Part shown: in pieces, positions 6,867-16,104 of the stretch | How the letters are laid out: every line of letters begins with the position of its first letter | Numbering within the stretch: the first letter of the stretch is position 1 | NCBI GenBank assembly: GCA_034506315.1 | Contig: JAPDPT010000029.1 | Location: forward strand, 1-41,082 | DNA from: a candidate division KSB1 bacterium | Lineage (GTDB): Bacteria; Zhuqueibacterota; Zhuqueibacteria; Oleimicrobiales; Geothermoviventaceae | Direction: 5' to 3' | DNA length: 41,082 bases | Notes under the pieces: model-generated | Databases searched by the model: none | What the model saw: only the letters and a program-made list of their open reading frames with translations | What the model was told of the DNA's origin: nothing | Position numbers and translations under genes: made by a program

Positions 6867-9818
6867 ATGCGTAGCTTGTTCCGAGCGTGGGCGATGGCGT
6901 TCGCCGTGGCGTGGTCGGGTCTCGCCCTGGCTGGCACCACCGGGAAGATCGCGGGGAGAGTGACCGATGCCCGCACGGGTGAGCCCCTTCCCGGTGTGAA
7001 CGTGATCCTCGAGAACACCCAGATGGGAGCCGCCACCGATGAGAATGGGGAGTACTTCATCATTAACGTCCCTCCAGGGACCTACTCGGTGGTGGCGCGC
7101 ATGATTGGCTATGTCCCCAAGCGCTACGAGCGGGTGCGCGTCAGCGTGGACTTGACCACGCAGCTGGATTTTCAGCTGGAACCGACGGTCATTGAGGTTG
7201 AGAAGCCCGTCGTTGTGGTGGCGCAGCGCGTCATTCAAAAAGACCTGACCTCATCCGAGGTCTCCATCTCCAGCGAGAGGATCGAGGAGCTGCCGGTCCG
7301 GAGTGTTACGGAGCTTCTGGACCTGCAGGCGGGGGTGGTACGCGACGCCGCCGGCGAGCTCCACATCCGCGGCGGGCGCACCAATGAAATCGTCTACCTG
7401 GTCGACGGGGTCCAGGTGATCAACCCCCTGGACCGTCGATCGGGCATTACGATCGATGACCAGGCCATTGAGGAGCTGAAGGTCATCACCGGCACCTTCA
7501 ACGCGGAGTACGGTCAGGCCCTTTCGGGCGTGGTAAACATTGTGACCAAGAAGGGAACCGACCGCTTCACGGCCAACGCGCGCGCCTACTTCGGAGACTA
7601 CCTCAGCTTTGACGATGACCTGTACTACGTGATGGACAACGCAGAGTGGGCCCAGGCCGCGGCTCGCTCCTTGAACACCAAGAGCCGGTATCTGAGGTAC
7701 GATCTCAGACCCTATTTGCAGAAGGCTGGGGGCGATTGGCAAGCCCTTCTGGCCGAAAAGCCCTGGCTCAAGAAAAAACCGTACCTGAACAGCTACAATC
7801 CCCTCACCACTCGCGATCTCCAGGTCAATTTGTCCGGGCCTATGCCCGGTTTGAAGAGAAGGGTGTCCTACTTCCTTTCGGGTCGTTACCAGTACAGTCC
7901 CGGCTATACCTACGGCAAGCGCTACTTCATGCCCTGGGGATTCCAGGCGCCCATTTCGGACACGCTGCACACATTCCCTAAGGCCGATAACGAGCTCGTT
8001 CCCCTCGGCTGGTACGAGGGGATTTCAACCCAGTCGAAGGTGTACCTGCGGGCCTCCAACAACCTCGATCTCAGCTACGGGATCTACTACAACCACGACT
8101 ACAGCTACGGCTGTGACTATCGCTTCAAGTACGTCCCGGATGCCGGCCGCTATTATTTCACCGACCGGTACCTGCACATCCTATCGGGCACATACGTTTT
8201 CTCCCCGCGCACGTTCCTGGACTTCAAATTGAACTACTACCTCAGCCGCCACAAAAACTACCTCTACGAGGACCCCTACGACTATCGCTACATGCCCACG
8301 AACTCCGGAGATTTCGAGCAGTACGTGTTCCGTCCTACGCGCGAGCAAGACATTGCCGTTTCCAGCCAGGCCAACGACTTTGCTTACTGGGGCAACGATG
8401 TGGGTCGAACTGTCTCAGAAACCCAATACGAGTCATTCAAGGCCGACCTCACGACGCAGGTCACCAACAGGCACCTGGTGAAGACGGGCGTCTCGGGTAC
8501 ATTTCACGACCTGACCAATGACTACTACACCCTGCAATTCTCGCAGGCCACCTATCGGCCCATCGTGCCAGACACGATCTCACCCTTCCGGACTCGCTAC
8601 CACGCGCGACCCAAGGAGTTTGCGGCGTACATTCAGGACAAGATCGAGTTCCGCGAGCTGATCATTAATGTGGGCCTGCGCTACGACTACTTCTATTCCG
8701 ACGGGCGCTTGCTGGCAGATCCCATGGACCCGCAGGTCTACTCTCCATTTAAGATGGATCACATCTACCGGAACTACTCTCCGACCGTGCCGGATAGCGA
8801 GCTTGTGCCCTACACCCTGGAGGAGCGGCTCAAGTTCTGGTACAAGCGGCCGGCCGCGAAGTGGCAGCTCAGTCCCCGCGTCGGCCTCTCCTTCCCGATC
8901 ACGGCCACCGGCGTAATCCATTTCTCCTACGGCCATTTCTTCCAGAATCCGGAGTTCCGCTATCTGTTCGAGAATCCCCACTTCTGGGTCACGGGCGCCG
9001 GGGCCCAGAATCTGGTGGGCAATGCCGATCTGAAGCCGGAGCGCACGGTAATGTACGAGATCGGGCTGCAGCAGCAGCTGACGGAGGGCCTTTACCTGCA
9101 CCTGACCGGCTTCTATCGGGACATCCGCGACTGGGTAGGGACCGGCTTTCCGACCGACACCTATCGCGGCATCACCTACTACCGGTTTGTCAACCGGGAT
9201 CACGCGCGCGCCAAAGGGGTGACCCTTTCCGCCGCTTACACCCGGAAAGCTCTGACCGTCAACGTCGACTACAGCTACATGATTGCGAAGGGCACCTCGT
9301 CCGATCCTCGCGATGCCTACAACGATCTCCAGAGCAACCGCGCGCCGCGCGTGCAGCTCATCGACCTCGACTGGGATCGCCGCCACTCTTTGGACCTTGT
9401 GGCGACGTATCGGAGCGGCCCGTGGACTGTGACGGTCCTCGGCGGGGTAAACTCCGGTCTTCCGTATACTCCAGAGTTTATTCGTGGTGAGGCGGCGGGT
9501 GGAAGTGCCTATGTGGGCTTGCGCGAGAACAGTGAGCGCATCCCGACCGCCTACAATGTGGATCTTCGCATTGCCCGGTTCTTCCGACTGAAGCAAGTCA
9601 GGCTGCTGGCCTTTGTGAATGTCCGCAATCTGTTCGACATCCGGAACGCGCAAAGTGTCTACGCGGACACCGGGCGGCCGGACTTCACCCTGCAGAGCTA
9701 CATGCACCGGAATCGTCTGCTGGAGATCTCGAGCATCGACGAGTATTACGCGCGGCCGGGGATGTTCTCGCCGCCGCGCTTTATCCAGCTTGGCCTGGAA
9801 ATCAACTACGGGGAATGA
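6867..9818 (+). CDS. TonB-dependent outer-membrane receptor (SusC-like)
   Basis: This 983-residue protein starts with a signal peptide (to about residue 22). It has a carboxypeptidase-regulatory-like domain (about 25-105; IAGRVTDARTGEPLPGVNVI), a TonB-box-like stretch (VEKPVVVVAQR), a plug domain (about 125-235; ELPVRSVTELLDLQAGVVR; HIRGGRTNEIVYLVDGVQV) and a long beta-barrel with alternating aromatic strands. The ATG has GGAGGGG in front. The architecture is that of SusC-type receptors, which import glycan fragments with energy from TonB-ExbBD. No SusD homologue is present; the next two genes encode a PorV-like barrel and a large secreted protein instead. Mannan oligosaccharide as substrate is inferred from the neighbours. 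Confidence 0.9.
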   Translation: MRSLFRAWAMAFAVAWSGLALAGTTGKIAGRVTDARTGEPLPGVNVILENTQMGAATDENGEYFIINVPPGTYSVVARMIGYVPKRYERVRVSVDLTTQLDFQLEPTVIEVEKPVVVVAQRVIQKDLTSSEVSISSERIEELPVRSVTELLDLQAGVVRDAAGELHIRGGRTNEIVYLVDGVQVINPLDRRSGITIDDQAIEELKVITGTFNAEYGQALSGVVNIVTKKGTDRFTANARAYFGDYLSFDDDLYYVMDNAEWAQAAARSLNTKSRYLRYDLRPYLQKAGGDWQALLAEKPWLKKKPYLNSYNPLTTRDLQVNLSGPMPGLKRRVSYFLSGRYQYSPGYTYGKRYFMPWGFQAPISDTLHTFPKADNELVPLGWYEGISTQSKVYLRASNNLDLSYGIYYNHDYSYGCDYRFKYVPDAGRYYFTDRYLHILSGTYVFSPRTFLDFKLNYYLSRHKNYLYEDPYDYRYMPTNSGDFEQYVFRPTREQDIAVSSQANDFAYWGNDVGRTVSETQYESFKADLTTQVTNRHLVKTGVSGTFHDLTNDYYTLQFSQATYRPIVPDTISPFRTRYHARPKEFAAYIQDKIEFRELIINVGLRYDYFYSDGRLLADPMDPQVYSPFKMDHIYRNYSPTVPDSELVPYTLEERLKFWYKRPAAKWQLSPRVGLSFPITATGVIHFSYGHFFQNPEFRYLFENPHFWVTGAGAQNLVGNADLKPERTVMYEIGLQQQLTEGLYLHLTGFYRDIRDWVGTGFPTDTYRGITYYRFVNRDHARAKGVTLSAAYTRKALTVNVDYSYMIAKGTSSDPRDAYNDLQSNRAPRVQLIDLDWDRRHSLDLVATYRSGPWTVTVLGGVNSGLPYTPEFIRGEAAGGSAYVGLRENSERIPTAYNVDLRIARFFRLKQVRLLAFVNVRNLFDIRNAQSVYADTGRPDFTLQSYMHRNRLLEISSIDEYYARPGMFSPPRFIQLGLEINYGE

Positions 9819-9821
9819 GGC

Positions 9822-10898
9822 ATGGTGCTTACGGCTGGAACATGGGTCAGGCGTGCTTGGCCGAAGTGGGGGGTCGGCCTGCTGGGCATCCTGGGACTGA
9901 CGTTCGGTCTGGGATTCCGGAACGTGTGGGGCCAGACCATCAGCGGGGCGGGCACCACCGCCGCGCCCTTCCTCAAGATCGGCGTGGGGGGACGCGCCGT
10001 CGGCATGGGAGAAGCGCACGTCACCCTGGCCGAGGACATCACGGGCGTGTACTGGAACCCGGCCGGCGTGGCCAATATCCCGGGTCTGCAGATCCTTCTG
10101 AACCATTTCGATTACCTCGCGGATCTGCACTACGAGTTTGCGGCCGCGGCCCTGCCCGTGACGGCCATCGGGACGTTCGGCGTCTCTTTCTCCTACCTGG
10201 GTATGCCGGACATTGAGCGCACCACGGTGACGTTTCCCGAAGGGAACGGCGAGCAGGTCTCGGCCTATTCCTTTGCGGTGGGCTTGACGTACGCGCGGGC
10301 CCTCACAGATCGCTTCAGCATCGGGGGCACGGCCAAACTGGTCCGGGAGACGATCTGGCACTCCAGTGCCACCGGCCTGGCTTTTGATGTCGGGCTCCTG
10401 TACCGCGCGTTCTTCCGCAACGTCCGCATCGGGATGTGCATCGCCAACTTCGGCGGCGATATGCGCATGTCCGGCAGGGACATGCTTGTCCAACACGACA
10501 TCGCCGAGGCCATTGCCGGCAACAATCGGAACATCAACGCGCACCTCGATACCGATGCCTTCCCCCTCCCGATTCTCTTCCGCGTGGGGTTGTCGGCCAA
10601 CGTCGCCCGTGATTTCCTGGGAATGGAACATTATGACTGGATCCTGGCGGCCGACGCCGTGCACCCCAGCGACAACAAGGAATTCCTGAACGTCGGGACG
10701 GAGCTCAGACTTCGGGATCTCATCGCCCTCCGTGCGGGCTACCGGCAGCTTTTCCTCGAGGATCGCGAGGGAGGCCTGAGTGTAGGCGCCGGGCTGCACC
10801 TACGCCTGTCGCGCGCCTCGTTCTGGCTTGATTACGCAGTGGCCGACTACGGACGCCTGGATCGACAGAATAAGTTTTCCCTCCTCTTCGCCTTTTGA
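9822..10898 (+). CDS. PorV/PorQ-family outer-membrane barrel protein
   Basis: A 358-residue protein with a signal peptide (hydrophobic stretch about 16-32). The family hallmark near the mature N-terminus is GVGGRAVGMGEAHVTLAEDI followed by YWNPAGVANI. A series of amphipathic strands follows, and the chain ends in Phe (LLFAF) as expected for a barrel inserted by BamA. In T9SS organisms PorV is the outer-membrane protein that receives C-terminal-domain cargo and passes it for surface attachment. The start lies 3 bases after the TonB-receptor stop, so the two are almost certainly co-translated. Since the neighbours include CTD-bearing proteins (3761, 10955, 16101), a dedicated shuttle role is plausible, though it could also be a FadL-like transporter. 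Confidence 0.78.
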   Translation: MVLTAGTWVRRAWPKWGVGLLGILGLTFGLGFRNVWGQTISGAGTTAAPFLKIGVGGRAVGMGEAHVTLAEDITGVYWNPAGVANIPGLQILLNHFDYLADLHYEFAAAALPVTAIGTFGVSFSYLGMPDIERTTVTFPEGNGEQVSAYSFAVGLTYARALTDRFSIGGTAKLVRETIWHSSATGLAFDVGLLYRAFFRNVRIGMCIANFGGDMRMSGRDMLVQHDIAEAIAGNNRNINAHLDTDAFPLPILFRVGLSANVARDFLGMEHYDWILAADAVHPSDNKEFLNVGTELRLRDLIALRAGYRQLFLEDREGGLSVGAGLHLRLSRASFWLDYAVADYGRLDRQNKFSLLFAF

Positions 10899-10954
10899 CC
10901 TGTGGGGTTCTACGATCGGCGAGCATGGCCAATGGCAAAATCGGGGAAGCAAGC

Positions 10955-13900
10955 ATGATCGGCAATCGGCAAATGGGAAGGCGGGAGATTAAATCGGTTA
11001 CGGTTCTCGCCCTGAGCTTCCTGCTTGGGATGGCGGTAACGAGCACGGCCAAGGAGATCGGGCACGGCAGCTCCCTCAATCGCGCCCGGAACATCCACGA
11101 CGGAAACCTGATCCGCGTTACCTTCCACAATTTTGGGATGATGGGGGGTCAGAAAGGAGACCAGAGCCAGATCTACGCTGGGGAATGGCCCATCGGCTCC
11201 GGCTTGGCACAGATGGGCAACGCCTCTGCCTACGCCATGGCCCGACTCCGCGTGCCGGCCGGTATCGATACGACGACGGGCGACACCCTCTACGACTACG
11301 TCACACCCGTGATCTTCTGCGAAGGTTGGGATCCAGCGCTCTTCTCGCACGACTCCCTCGGGGTGTTCCAGGGGTTTGAGCCTTTGCCCGGCTATCTGAA
11401 CGTGGCGCAGAAGGAGAAGGACCCGATGCACGCCGTGGCGATGAGCCACATGGCGTACACCTGGCCACCTTTCTGGCCGGATAAGTTGGAAGACCCTTTT
11501 GATCCGGGCTGGAGTGGCCACTGGAACGGCTATTTCGGCAAAGACCAGATGAACGCGGATCAGGAAAGCTATTTCGTCCTCGACGACTACCAGTACAAGA
11601 AGCGCGTGCGGGGCATCGCCCTGCCGAAGCCGGTGCCCGAAGAGCCGAATCGCGGTGGGTTGGGGTTAAGGATGTCCGTCCGCGGTCTCCAGTGGTCAAA
11701 CCCCGACGCCCAGGACTGTATCTTCTGGCTCTACGATATTCGGAATATCGGACAGCTGTACCTGGACCAGGCCCTCTTCGGCCTCAATGTGGGCGCCTCC
11801 AGCGGAGCTCTGGTCACCGACAACACTGACTGGGACGACGACGTGGCCCGCTACTACCGCGAGCGGGCCCTCGCGGTCAACTACGACTACGACAACGTTG
11901 GCACCCGCGGTTACAGCCCCGTACCTTGGGTGGGTTTTGCCTTCCTCGAAAGCCCGGGCAATCCCTACGACGGGATTGACAACGACGGCGACGGGATCAA
12001 CGGAGGGGGCAAACTGATCAGCACCGACGAGTTCCTGAAAAGCTACGCCGTGGGGGATCGGATCGTGCTCATCGATTACTGGAGCGGGCGCTACGAGAGG
12101 ACGGTCACGACCATGCCCCCGGAGGGGGTTCGCTTCCAGGTGAACGGCATTACCTACATCAAGCGACCCAACGCGCCCCTTCAGGAAATCCCGCGTAACC
12201 TCATCGACGACAACCTGAACGGCCTGATCGACGAGAGCGACGGAGCCGTAACCCAGGACTCCATCCCCTACTACCTGTACATCCGCGATCCGATCTACAA
12301 CAATCGGGACTACCTGGCGAAAGACTACCTGACCGGTGCGGGGCTGGACAACCCGCTGATCGACGAGCGCCGGGACGACGGGATCGACAACGACGGCGAC
12401 TGGAATGCGGCCTACGACGACGTGGGGATGGACGGCAAGCCCGGCACAGGGGACACGGGGGAGGGAGATGGTCTCCCGACCCCGGGCCGCGGCGAGCTCC
12501 CCGGCGAGCCGAACGTCGATCTGGTGGACGTGGACGAGTCGGACCAGATCGGTCTCACAAGCTTCAAGTTCTACGAATACGGGGACGTGACCTACAGCAA
12601 CGACGACCAGATGTGGGAGATCTCACGTCCCGGCTACTTCGATCTGGGCTCCCGGGAGAGGGCCGACTTTGACTACGTGTTCGCTTCCGGTTACTTCCCG
12701 CTCATGCCCAACCAGAAAGAGTTCTTCTCGGTGGCGATGCTCTTCGGTTGGGACGAGAGGGAGATCCTCTACAACAAGGAGATCGTGCAGAAGATTTACA
12801 ACTCGAACTACAACTTCGCCGTCGCTCCCAAGAAACCGGTTCTGCGAGCAGTGGCGGGCGACCGCAAGGTAACCCTTTACTGGGACTCCGAGGCGGAGCT
12901 CAGCTTTGACCGCTACCTGCACGAATACGATTTCGAGGGCTACAAGATCTACCGCGCCACCGCGCCGACGTTCGAGGATGCCGGCTCCATCACCGACGGC
13001 TACGGGTACGACCGCTTCAAGGTGCCCATCGCGGTATTCGACAAGGTGGACGGCATCTACGGCTTCTTCCCCCTCACCTTCGGGACAGGGGTGCAATTCT
13101 ACCTTGGGGCGGAGACGGGCCTCACCCACACGTTTGTCGACTCGCCGCTCGTAAATGGGATGACCTACTACTACGCCGTGACGGCCTACGACCGCGGCAG
13201 CGTGAAAGACAACATCGGTCCCACGGAGACGACGATTTTCATCAGCGTCGACCAGGCAGGGAACGTGCGCGCCGGGGAGAACGTGGTGGTGGTCACGCCC
13301 CAGCCGCCTTCCCTGGGATATGTGCCACCCGGTTTCGACGTTGAGCCTAAGCCGGTGGGTCAGCTGGTGACGAATGGGAGGGTGGCCGTTCGCATCGTAA
13401 ACCCGTCCGAGCTCGTCGACGGGGACGAATACGAGGTTCAGTTCCTCGATTGCTCGATGGACCACCGCGACAACGACCTGGACGGAAAAGTCGACGCGGA
13501 GGACAAGGACGAGTGGTTGCCCAACCAAACTACGGGGTTTGTTCTGCGGAACCTCACGCGGAACACCTCCTTCGACACGGTGTGGCTGTACGAGCAGCGG
13601 CTCGAGGGCGACTCCGTGGTTCAGGTACGCAATCTCTACGATGATCGGGACGGGGATCCGCGGACTTTCCGTGCCCTGTTGGGCCCGCTGGAAATCTTCG
13701 CCTACAATCCTCCTGGTGGGGTAGTGCACGATCCCCAGCGGAATATCCGCAACGGGATTCGCTGGAGCCAGAACATCGACTACAGCACCGCGTATCACCT
13801 CCGCTTCAGCCTGTTCGACATGAAAGGATTTAAGCCCGGGATCTTCTACCCGCGGCAGTACATGGTCGTCTTCTACGATGAGCTGGTCACACGCACGAAG

Positions 13901-14605
13901 AGAATCGGTGTACCCCTCGAGACGACCGGAAAGCTCATCCCCGTTCCTGAGACCCATGTGAACTACAAGATCTTCGACGCGGCCACGGGAGAGGAAGTAC
14001 CCTTCGCGGCCGTGGATGCCACGGTGGACCGTAACCTCACGCCGCCCGGCTTCTTCTCTGCCAAGGACCGCGTGATCTTCTTCGAGACTCTGCCGAACGA
14101 CTCGGTGGTCATCACCTTCAGCCTCCTGAACAACGATGTCCAGGACACCGTGTTCTTCCGCAACTACGGGCGGCGCCTGGGAGCAGGGGACACCCTCTGG
14201 CTCTTCCCGGACTTCCCCTTCACGGGCAGTGTACGCTACCGCTTCAAGGTGAGGGGGGAGAAGCTGGACGTTCAGTACGCTCGCAGCCATTTAGATCGCA
14301 TTAAAGTAGTACCGAACCCCTATGTAGTAACCGCCGTCTGGGAGCCGCTCAATCCCTACACCTCGGGCCGCGGCCCCCGGAAGGTGGAGTTCATTCATCT
14401 GCCGCCCCGGTGCACCATTCGCATCTACGCAGTGGATGGAACGCTGGTCAAGACCCTTGAGCACAACAGTCCCCTGAGCGATGGTTCTGAATCCTGGGAC
14501 CTGATGACCAAGGACAATATGGACCTGGCCTACGGTGTCTACATCTACCACGTGGACGCGCCCGGGATTGGCCAGCACACAGGACGCCTGCTGATCATCA
14601 AGTGA
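10955..14605 (+). CDS. Large secreted surface protein with Ca-binding-like loops, Fn3 domain and T9SS-like end
   Basis: The family was not recognised by name. The ATG at 10955 (1216 residues) is preferred: it has GGGGAAG in front and gives a clean signal peptide (VTVLALSFLLGMAVTSTA). Longer TTG and ATG starts at 10895 and 10925 exist. The body contains Asp-rich loops like calcium sites (DGIDNDGDGINGG near 340, DDGIDNDGDWNAAYDD near 475, DHRDNDLDGKVDAED near 840). It also has an Fn3-like domain (about 626-760, KVTLYWDSEAEL...YYYAVTAYD) and a sorting-type C-terminus (about 1114-1216; VVPNPYV...YGVYIYHVD...LLIIK). It follows the TonB receptor and PorV-like genes, in the place a SusD would occupy, so a role as surface partner of the receptor is a reasonable but untested guess. 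It overlaps the next gene by 4 bases. Confidence 0.65.
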   Translation: MIGNRQMGRREIKSVTVLALSFLLGMAVTSTAKEIGHGSSLNRARNIHDGNLIRVTFHNFGMMGGQKGDQSQIYAGEWPIGSGLAQMGNASAYAMARLRVPAGIDTTTGDTLYDYVTPVIFCEGWDPALFSHDSLGVFQGFEPLPGYLNVAQKEKDPMHAVAMSHMAYTWPPFWPDKLEDPFDPGWSGHWNGYFGKDQMNADQESYFVLDDYQYKKRVRGIALPKPVPEEPNRGGLGLRMSVRGLQWSNPDAQDCIFWLYDIRNIGQLYLDQALFGLNVGASSGALVTDNTDWDDDVARYYRERALAVNYDYDNVGTRGYSPVPWVGFAFLESPGNPYDGIDNDGDGINGGGKLISTDEFLKSYAVGDRIVLIDYWSGRYERTVTTMPPEGVRFQVNGITYIKRPNAPLQEIPRNLIDDNLNGLIDESDGAVTQDSIPYYLYIRDPIYNNRDYLAKDYLTGAGLDNPLIDERRDDGIDNDGDWNAAYDDVGMDGKPGTGDTGEGDGLPTPGRGELPGEPNVDLVDVDESDQIGLTSFKFYEYGDVTYSNDDQMWEISRPGYFDLGSRERADFDYVFASGYFPLMPNQKEFFSVAMLFGWDEREILYNKEIVQKIYNSNYNFAVAPKKPVLRAVAGDRKVTLYWDSEAELSFDRYLHEYDFEGYKIYRATAPTFEDAGSITDGYGYDRFKVPIAVFDKVDGIYGFFPLTFGTGVQFYLGAETGLTHTFVDSPLVNGMTYYYAVTAYDRGSVKDNIGPTETTIFISVDQAGNVRAGENVVVVTPQPPSLGYVPPGFDVEPKPVGQLVTNGRVAVRIVNPSELVDGDEYEVQFLDCSMDHRDNDLDGKVDAEDKDEWLPNQTTGFVLRNLTRNTSFDTVWLYEQRLEGDSVVQVRNLYDDRDGDPRTFRALLGPLEIFAYNPPGGVVHDPQRNIRNGIRWSQNIDYSTAYHLRFSLFDMKGFKPGIFYPRQYMVVFYDELVTRTKRIGVPLETTGKLIPVPETHVNYKIFDAATGEEVPFAAVDATVDRNLTPPGFFSAKDRVIFFETLPNDSVVITFSLLNNDVQDTVFFRNYGRRLGAGDTLWLFPDFPFTGSVRYRFKVRGEKLDVQYARSHLDRIKVVPNPYVVTAVWEPLNPYTSGRGPRKVEFIHLPPRCTIRIYAVDGTLVKTLEHNSPLSDGSESWDLMTKDNMDLAYGVYIYHVDAPGIGQHTGRLLIIK

Positions 14606-16104
14606 GAGGTCGACGAAGGTTGGGGCCAGGAAGGGCAAGCTGGATCAGCCGCGCTGCCTGCGCACGATCGGGCGGTTTTCGGGGGGCTGTGTTCCTCGTG
14701 AGCTTGGGGGTGGGGGTCCAATTTCTGACCTGCGGCAAAGGGGATCCGGTCGTGGCCGAATTCGGCCGGCACAAGATCACGCTGGCCGAGTTCCGGATCG
14801 CCTACTTGAATCTCTTGAAGGAGCCGAACACGTTTGACTCGCCGCGCCTCCGCGAGGAATTTCTGGACGAGCTTATCCGCCGCCGGTTGTTAGCGGAGGA
14901 GGCGCGGCGACTGGGCCTGGATCGCGACGAGCGCTTGCGGCTGCGGACCGAAGCCTTCCGCGACCGATGCGCCCGCGAGGCTCACTATGCTCGCGTCATT
15001 CGGCCGCGCGTCCGTACGGACGAGCGATCCCTGCGGGAGATCTACCAGTACTTCCGGGAAAGGCGTCGCCTGAAGCACCTGTTCGCCGAAACGCGAGCAC
15101 AGGCCGATAGCCTTTACGCCGCCCTCCAGCGGGGTGTCCCCTTCGATTCCCTGGCCCGCGTAGTGTTCCGGGACTCGATCCTGTCCCGCAATGGGGGAGA
15201 CCTGGGCTGGGTGACGTGGGATCAACTGGACTACGACCTTGCAATGACGGCTTTCCGACTTCCGCTGAACGTCTACTCCCCTCCGGTGCCGTCCCAGTTC
15301 GGCTACCATATCCTGATGGTGACCGGCTACGAGAGGGTGCCCATCGTCACCGAGACCGAGTATCAGATGCGACGGCCCCGGATCAAGGCCCTGGCCGAGT
15401 ACAAGATCGGGGACAAGTTAGCGGCGGAGTACATCCGCAATCTCATGGCCCGGAAGAAGATCCAGGTCAACCCGCAGCTCTTGCAATTCGTAGGGAGCAA
15501 ATTGACCCCCCTAGTCAGGCGCCAACCCTCGACCCTGGAATTCCTCCAGGGAAAGGGGCTGGATGAGGAAGAGATCGGGCAGGCCGCGCTTAGCCTGTGG
15601 GACGTTCGGCACGAAACCCTGGCCACCGTCGACGGGGAACCGATGACGGTGGCGTGGTTCGTGAATTCCCTTGCCTATGTCCCGCGGGACGCCCTCAACC
15701 GCAGCTACAAGACGGCCCTCGACTTCGCCCTCCGGGACTTCGCCATTACCCAGGAAGCCAAGAAGATGGGACTGGATCGGAGCCTGGAGGTACGCCGCAA
15801 GGTCCGCCTTTACGAAGACTACGTCCTCAAGGTGATGATGACGCGCAAGCTCGTGCGGGAGGTGAGTGTCTCCGAAGCCGAGATGCGCGACTACTACGAG
15901 CGGCGCAGGGCTGACCTTTTCCGCAGCGTTCCCTTTGACTCCGTGCGGACACTGATTCGCGATCGCCTCCTCGACGAGAAACGCCGGAGGTTGCTCCCGG
16001 AACACCTCCAGCAGCTGGCACAAGGAATGGCGATTCGCAAGCACCCGGAGATCCTGCACCGCTACTACGAGAGGCTCTATCGAGAGAAGGAGGGTGTTCC
16101 TTGA
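14602..16104 (+). CDS. PpiC/SurA-type peptidyl-prolyl isomerase (periplasmic foldase)
   Basis: This 500-residue protein has a hydrophobic N-terminal stretch (about 28-43) ending FLTC-GKGD. That is a non-canonical lipobox, so it is either a lipoprotein or Sec-exported. A SurA-like N-domain (about 50-150; GRHKITLAEFRIAYLNLL; EFLDELIRRRLLAEEARRLG) precedes a parvulin domain (about 155-245; RLKHLFAETRAQADSLYAAL; GGDLGWV; FGYHILMVTGYE). A second helical region (about 340-495) resembles another SurA chaperone segment. The GTG start overlaps the stop of the preceding gene. Such proteins help fold outer-membrane and secreted proteins. Its position among a TonB receptor, a PorV-like barrel and CTD cargo suggests it is dedicated to them. 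Confidence 0.82.
   Translation: MRGRRRLGPGRASWISRAACARSGGFRGAVFLVSLGVGVQFLTCGKGDPVVAEFGRHKITLAEFRIAYLNLLKEPNTFDSPRLREEFLDELIRRRLLAEEARRLGLDRDERLRLRTEAFRDRCAREAHYARVIRPRVRTDERSLREIYQYFRERRRLKHLFAETRAQADSLYAALQRGVPFDSLARVVFRDSILSRNGGDLGWVTWDQLDYDLAMTAFRLPLNVYSPPVPSQFGYHILMVTGYERVPIVTETEYQMRRPRIKALAEYKIGDKLAAEYIRNLMARKKIQVNPQLLQFVGSKLTPLVRRQPSTLEFLQGKGLDEEEIGQAALSLWDVRHETLATVDGEPMTVAWFVNSLAYVPRDALNRSYKTALDFALRDFAITQEAKKMGLDRSLEVRRKVRLYEDYVLKVMMTRKLVREVSVSEAEMRDYYERRRADLFRSVPFDSVRTLIRDRLLDEKRRRLLPEHLQQLAQGMAIRKHPEILHRYYERLYREKEGVP

Noticed and set aside
8580-10799. 739-codon minus-strand open frame across the TonB receptor and PorV-like genes
   Set aside because: It spans the boundary of two clear + strand genes and has no recognisable domain or signal peptide.
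12623-14290. 555-codon minus-strand open frame opposite the 1216-residue protein
   Set aside because: Antisense shadow with biased His/Val/Arg composition.
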